From Cyanobacteria bacterium UBA947 (GTDB lineage Bacteria; Cyanobacteriota; Vampirovibrionia; Gastranaerophilales; Gastranaerophilaceae), in assembly GCA_002293275.1 (NCBI GenBank), contig DBCX01000042.1, positions 264 through 7,654 on the forward strand: a stretch of DNA of 7,391 bases, written 5' to 3'. Shown one piece after another: positions 5,838 to 7,391 of the stretch. Each line of letters opens with the position of its first letter. Positions within the stretch are counted from its first letter, which is position 1. Both the position numbers and the translations under genes were made by a program. The notes below the pieces were generated by a model that was not told where the DNA came from, searched no databases, and was given only the letters and a program-made list of their open reading frames with translations.

Positions 5838-7046
5838 ATGAAGGGGAAGATGAAAGAAAAGATTGAAAAACTGGTAAACAGACACGGGGTAAAGAAACTA
5901 TTCTTGGCGGCGGTTATCCTATCGCTTGTTCTCTTTTGTATTGATAGGGTAACGAGAGATTTTGTGTTATTAAATATCACCCCCAAAAGTAGTCATACGG
6001 CAACGTTACTGCAAGACGGCAAGGTGTTAATTACTGGTAGATATCTTGGTGGTAACGAAGTAGAAGCTACGGCTGAGATTTTTGATCCTAAAACAAGAAA
6101 ATTCACAAAAACAGGGGATATGACAATCCCGAGAATGTATCATTGGGCTGTTCTTTTACAAGATGGTAGAGTACTAGTCTCCGGAGGTACCACCTCGGGA
6201 TGGACTGCCGCTAAAACAGCTGAAATTTATGATCCGAGTACAGGGGTGTTTACACAGATTAAATCTTCTGGTCAAGGTTGGCCAACAGCTTATCCGATGA
6301 TACTATTAAATGACGGAAGAGTCTTAATGTATAGACGATTAGGGTTAAATGTGTTAGAAAGAAAAGATAAGAAGGTAGCACAATTATTTGATCCAAAAAC
6401 AAATACTTTTAGTGATATTCGGCCATGCTTAGGCAAGATATGCCCAAATAGAGCTGTTTTAATGGATGATGGTAATGTTTTTCTATCATGTGATACAGCA
6501 TATTATAACTTTCGGGTGTCTTGCGTCAACCAAATATTTAACCCGAGTACAGGAAGATATACTCCGACGGGAAAAACAAAGTACGGGCATAGATATGGTG
6601 CTGTGTTAAAACTCGCAAACGGGGAGATTGGTGTTTTTGGCGGTGACATGTGTGTAACGGAAAACGATTGCGGGGTTGAAATATATTCCCCGTCAACAGG
6701 AGAGTTTAGAAAAGGGGCAAATTTCCCCGGTAACAAAAGTATATCCAGTCAAAGTGCGGTTTTGCTTGATAACGGAAAAGTGCTATTAGTTGGAGGAGAG
6801 GAATTTATTGGGGATATTGAAACAGGACATTATTTAATAAATACAAGGGCTTACCTATATGACCCTGTTAAAGATAGGTTTAAAAGAATTTCAAGGATGC
6901 ATTACAAAAGAGGTGATAGGCCGATACTGACAAAATTGAAAAATGGTGATGTTTTGATTGTCGGAGGTAACAATTCTCTAGGTATGGAGATATTTGCCGA
7001 CCCACCCACAAAGTTAGAGTTGTATAAATATAAAGGAGGAAAGTAA
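5838..7046 (+). CDS. Membrane-anchored kelch-type beta-propeller protein
   Basis: 402 residues. A basic N-terminus (1-20) and one hydrophobic helix (about 21-36, LFLAAVILSLVLFCI) predict a signal anchor with the rest outside the inner membrane. Seven kelch-type units follow, each with the pattern LL-DG-VLIxGG then AEIYDPxTxxF. They start near 53, 99, 151, 204, 250, 303 and 359; the seventh lacks the DPxTxxF part and may close the ring with the first. Six cysteines in the propeller fall in near pairs (197/202, 218/229, 272/278), possibly disulfides. Such propellers bind proteins or glycans, or more rarely act as oxidases; no catalytic motif is visible here. The start may be 5838, which has no Shine-Dalgarno sequence and lies 11 bp from the tRNA gene, or the ATG at 5850, with AAGGGG only 3 nt before it. 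It is probably co-transcribed with the tRNA and with the gene at 7048. It looks more AT-rich than metK. The precise role is unknown. Confidence 0.85.
   Translation: MKGKMKEKIEKLVNRHGVKKLFLAAVILSLVLFCIDRVTRDFVLLNITPKSSHTATLLQDGKVLITGRYLGGNEVEATAEIFDPKTRKFTKTGDMTIPRMYHWAVLLQDGRVLVSGGTTSGWTAAKTAEIYDPSTGVFTQIKSSGQGWPTAYPMILLNDGRVLMYRRLGLNVLERKDKKVAQLFDPKTNTFSDIRPCLGKICPNRAVLMDDGNVFLSCDTAYYNFRVSCVNQIFNPSTGRYTPTGKTKYGHRYGAVLKLANGEIGVFGGDMCVTENDCGVEIYSPSTGEFRKGANFPGNKSISSQSAVLLDNGKVLLVGGEEFIGDIETGHYLINTRAYLYDPVKDRFKRISRMHYKRGDRPILTKLKNGDVLIVGGNNSLGMEIFADPPTKLELYKYKGGK
7033..7039 (+). promoter_or_regulatory. Strong ribosome binding site of the 7048 gene
   Basis: AAGGAGG, a full anti-16S match, lies 8 nt before the ATG at 7048 and inside the last codons of the kelch gene. 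It suggests strong, translationally coupled expression of the downstream gene. Confidence 0.85.
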
Positions 7047-7047
7047 A

Positions 7048-7391
7048 ATGGCGCATATTACAAGTCAATATAATGGGTTAGATGGAGCAAGAGGAGGGGA
7101 CAGCTTTTGTTTTGATACAAGTGTTCCGGGACGATATGTTGAGTTTACAAGACCACTTAGAAGTAGAGACGCAAGGTATCAAATGATGGTTTATGATGAA
7201 ATACCTGGTACAAGAAAACAAGGACAAGTGAGAACTGGCAAAAAAGTATCAGGACCACACTATGTGGATTCAATAGATATAGAGAAGTATTTCATTGATG
7301 AGCTAGACCTACCGCCGGATGGCTCAGGCGGCAAACCGACAGGCGGAGCGGCGCCGGTTGACCCTTTTGACGACGGCAACCGGCAAGGGCC
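7048..7391 (+). CDS. Unknown protein, N-terminal 114 residues (partial)
   Basis: The frame opens one base after the kelch stop codon with an excellent Shine-Dalgarno sequence, and it is still open at the window end, so the protein is longer than 114 residues. There is no signal peptide and no membrane segment in what is seen. Residues 1-88 are polar with many Arg, Asp and Tyr (VPGRYVEFTRPLRSRD, YQMMVYDEIPGTRK) and a single Cys21; they look like one compact domain. From about residue 89 the sequence becomes a Gly/Pro/Asp linker (LPPDGSGGKPTGG). There the DNA jumps from about 39% G+C (7051-7310) to about 70% (7311-7391), as at a boundary between modules. I do not recognise the family. The tight pairing with the kelch gene suggests the two work together. 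Confidence 0.75.
   Translation, partial: MAHITSQYNGLDGARGGDSFCFDTSVPGRYVEFTRPLRSRDARYQMMVYDEIPGTRKQGQVRTGKKVSGPHYVDSIDIEKYFIDELDLPPDGSGGKPTGGAAPVDPFDDGNRQG

Noticed and set aside
5693..5986. Minus-strand open frame of 97 codons across the tRNA
   Set aside because: It reads through the tRNA gene in antisense (the familiar LEPAAYRLTAG artefact peptide). The cloverleaf explains the sequence.
1..7391. CRISPR array, insertion sequence or transposase
   Set aside because: I found no regularly spaced long repeats, no transposase-like frame and no terminal inverted repeats.

Overview
The window looks like a bacterial chromosome segment with four well-formed housekeeping or lineage-type genes, followed past a tRNA gene by a more AT-rich pair of unusual genes. 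The MetK C-terminus (GGKFYQ, AAYGHMGR) and the N-terminus of the 3171-4232 protein (MGLSASQARFLGLTARK) remind me of non-photosynthetic relatives of Cyanobacteria (Melainabacteria/Gastranaerophilales, gut or sediment anaerobes). This placement is from memory and is moderate confidence only.

Layout: (1) The minus strand carries mgtE (191-1546), a Mg2+ channel/transporter, followed 56 bp later by the start of a small acidic protein entering the membrane, cut off by the window edge (1-134). Each has a -10-like hexamer exactly 6 nt before its ATG, which suggests leaderless transcripts. (2) Divergent from mgtE is a 5'-nucleotidase-like metallophosphoesterase without a signal peptide (1604-3049). 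(3) Convergent with it is a cysteine-free 353-aa protein with helical ends and a long C-terminal coiled coil (3171-4232, minus). Upstream it has a sigma-28 (flagellar sigma factor) type promoter candidate. Its own terminator overlaps the phosphoesterase stop codon. (4) Divergent from that is metK (4410-5672), S-adenosylmethionine synthetase. Its short leader can fold into an H-type pseudoknot that covers the ribosome binding site, so it is a candidate SAM-responsive switch.

(5) A good sigma-70 promoter right after metK drives tRNA-Asn(GTT) (5755-5826). Only 11 bp later starts a membrane-anchored seven-blade kelch-type beta-propeller (5838-7046). One base after its stop comes a strongly translated unknown gene (7048 to the window end). 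The drop in G+C after the tRNA gene and the tRNA position itself suggest an acquired segment. The right edge is not in the window.

The most promising items are the metK leader pseudoknot, the sigma-28-like promoter on the axial-protein-like gene, and the tRNA-linked kelch/unknown gene pair. None is proven by sequence reading alone.
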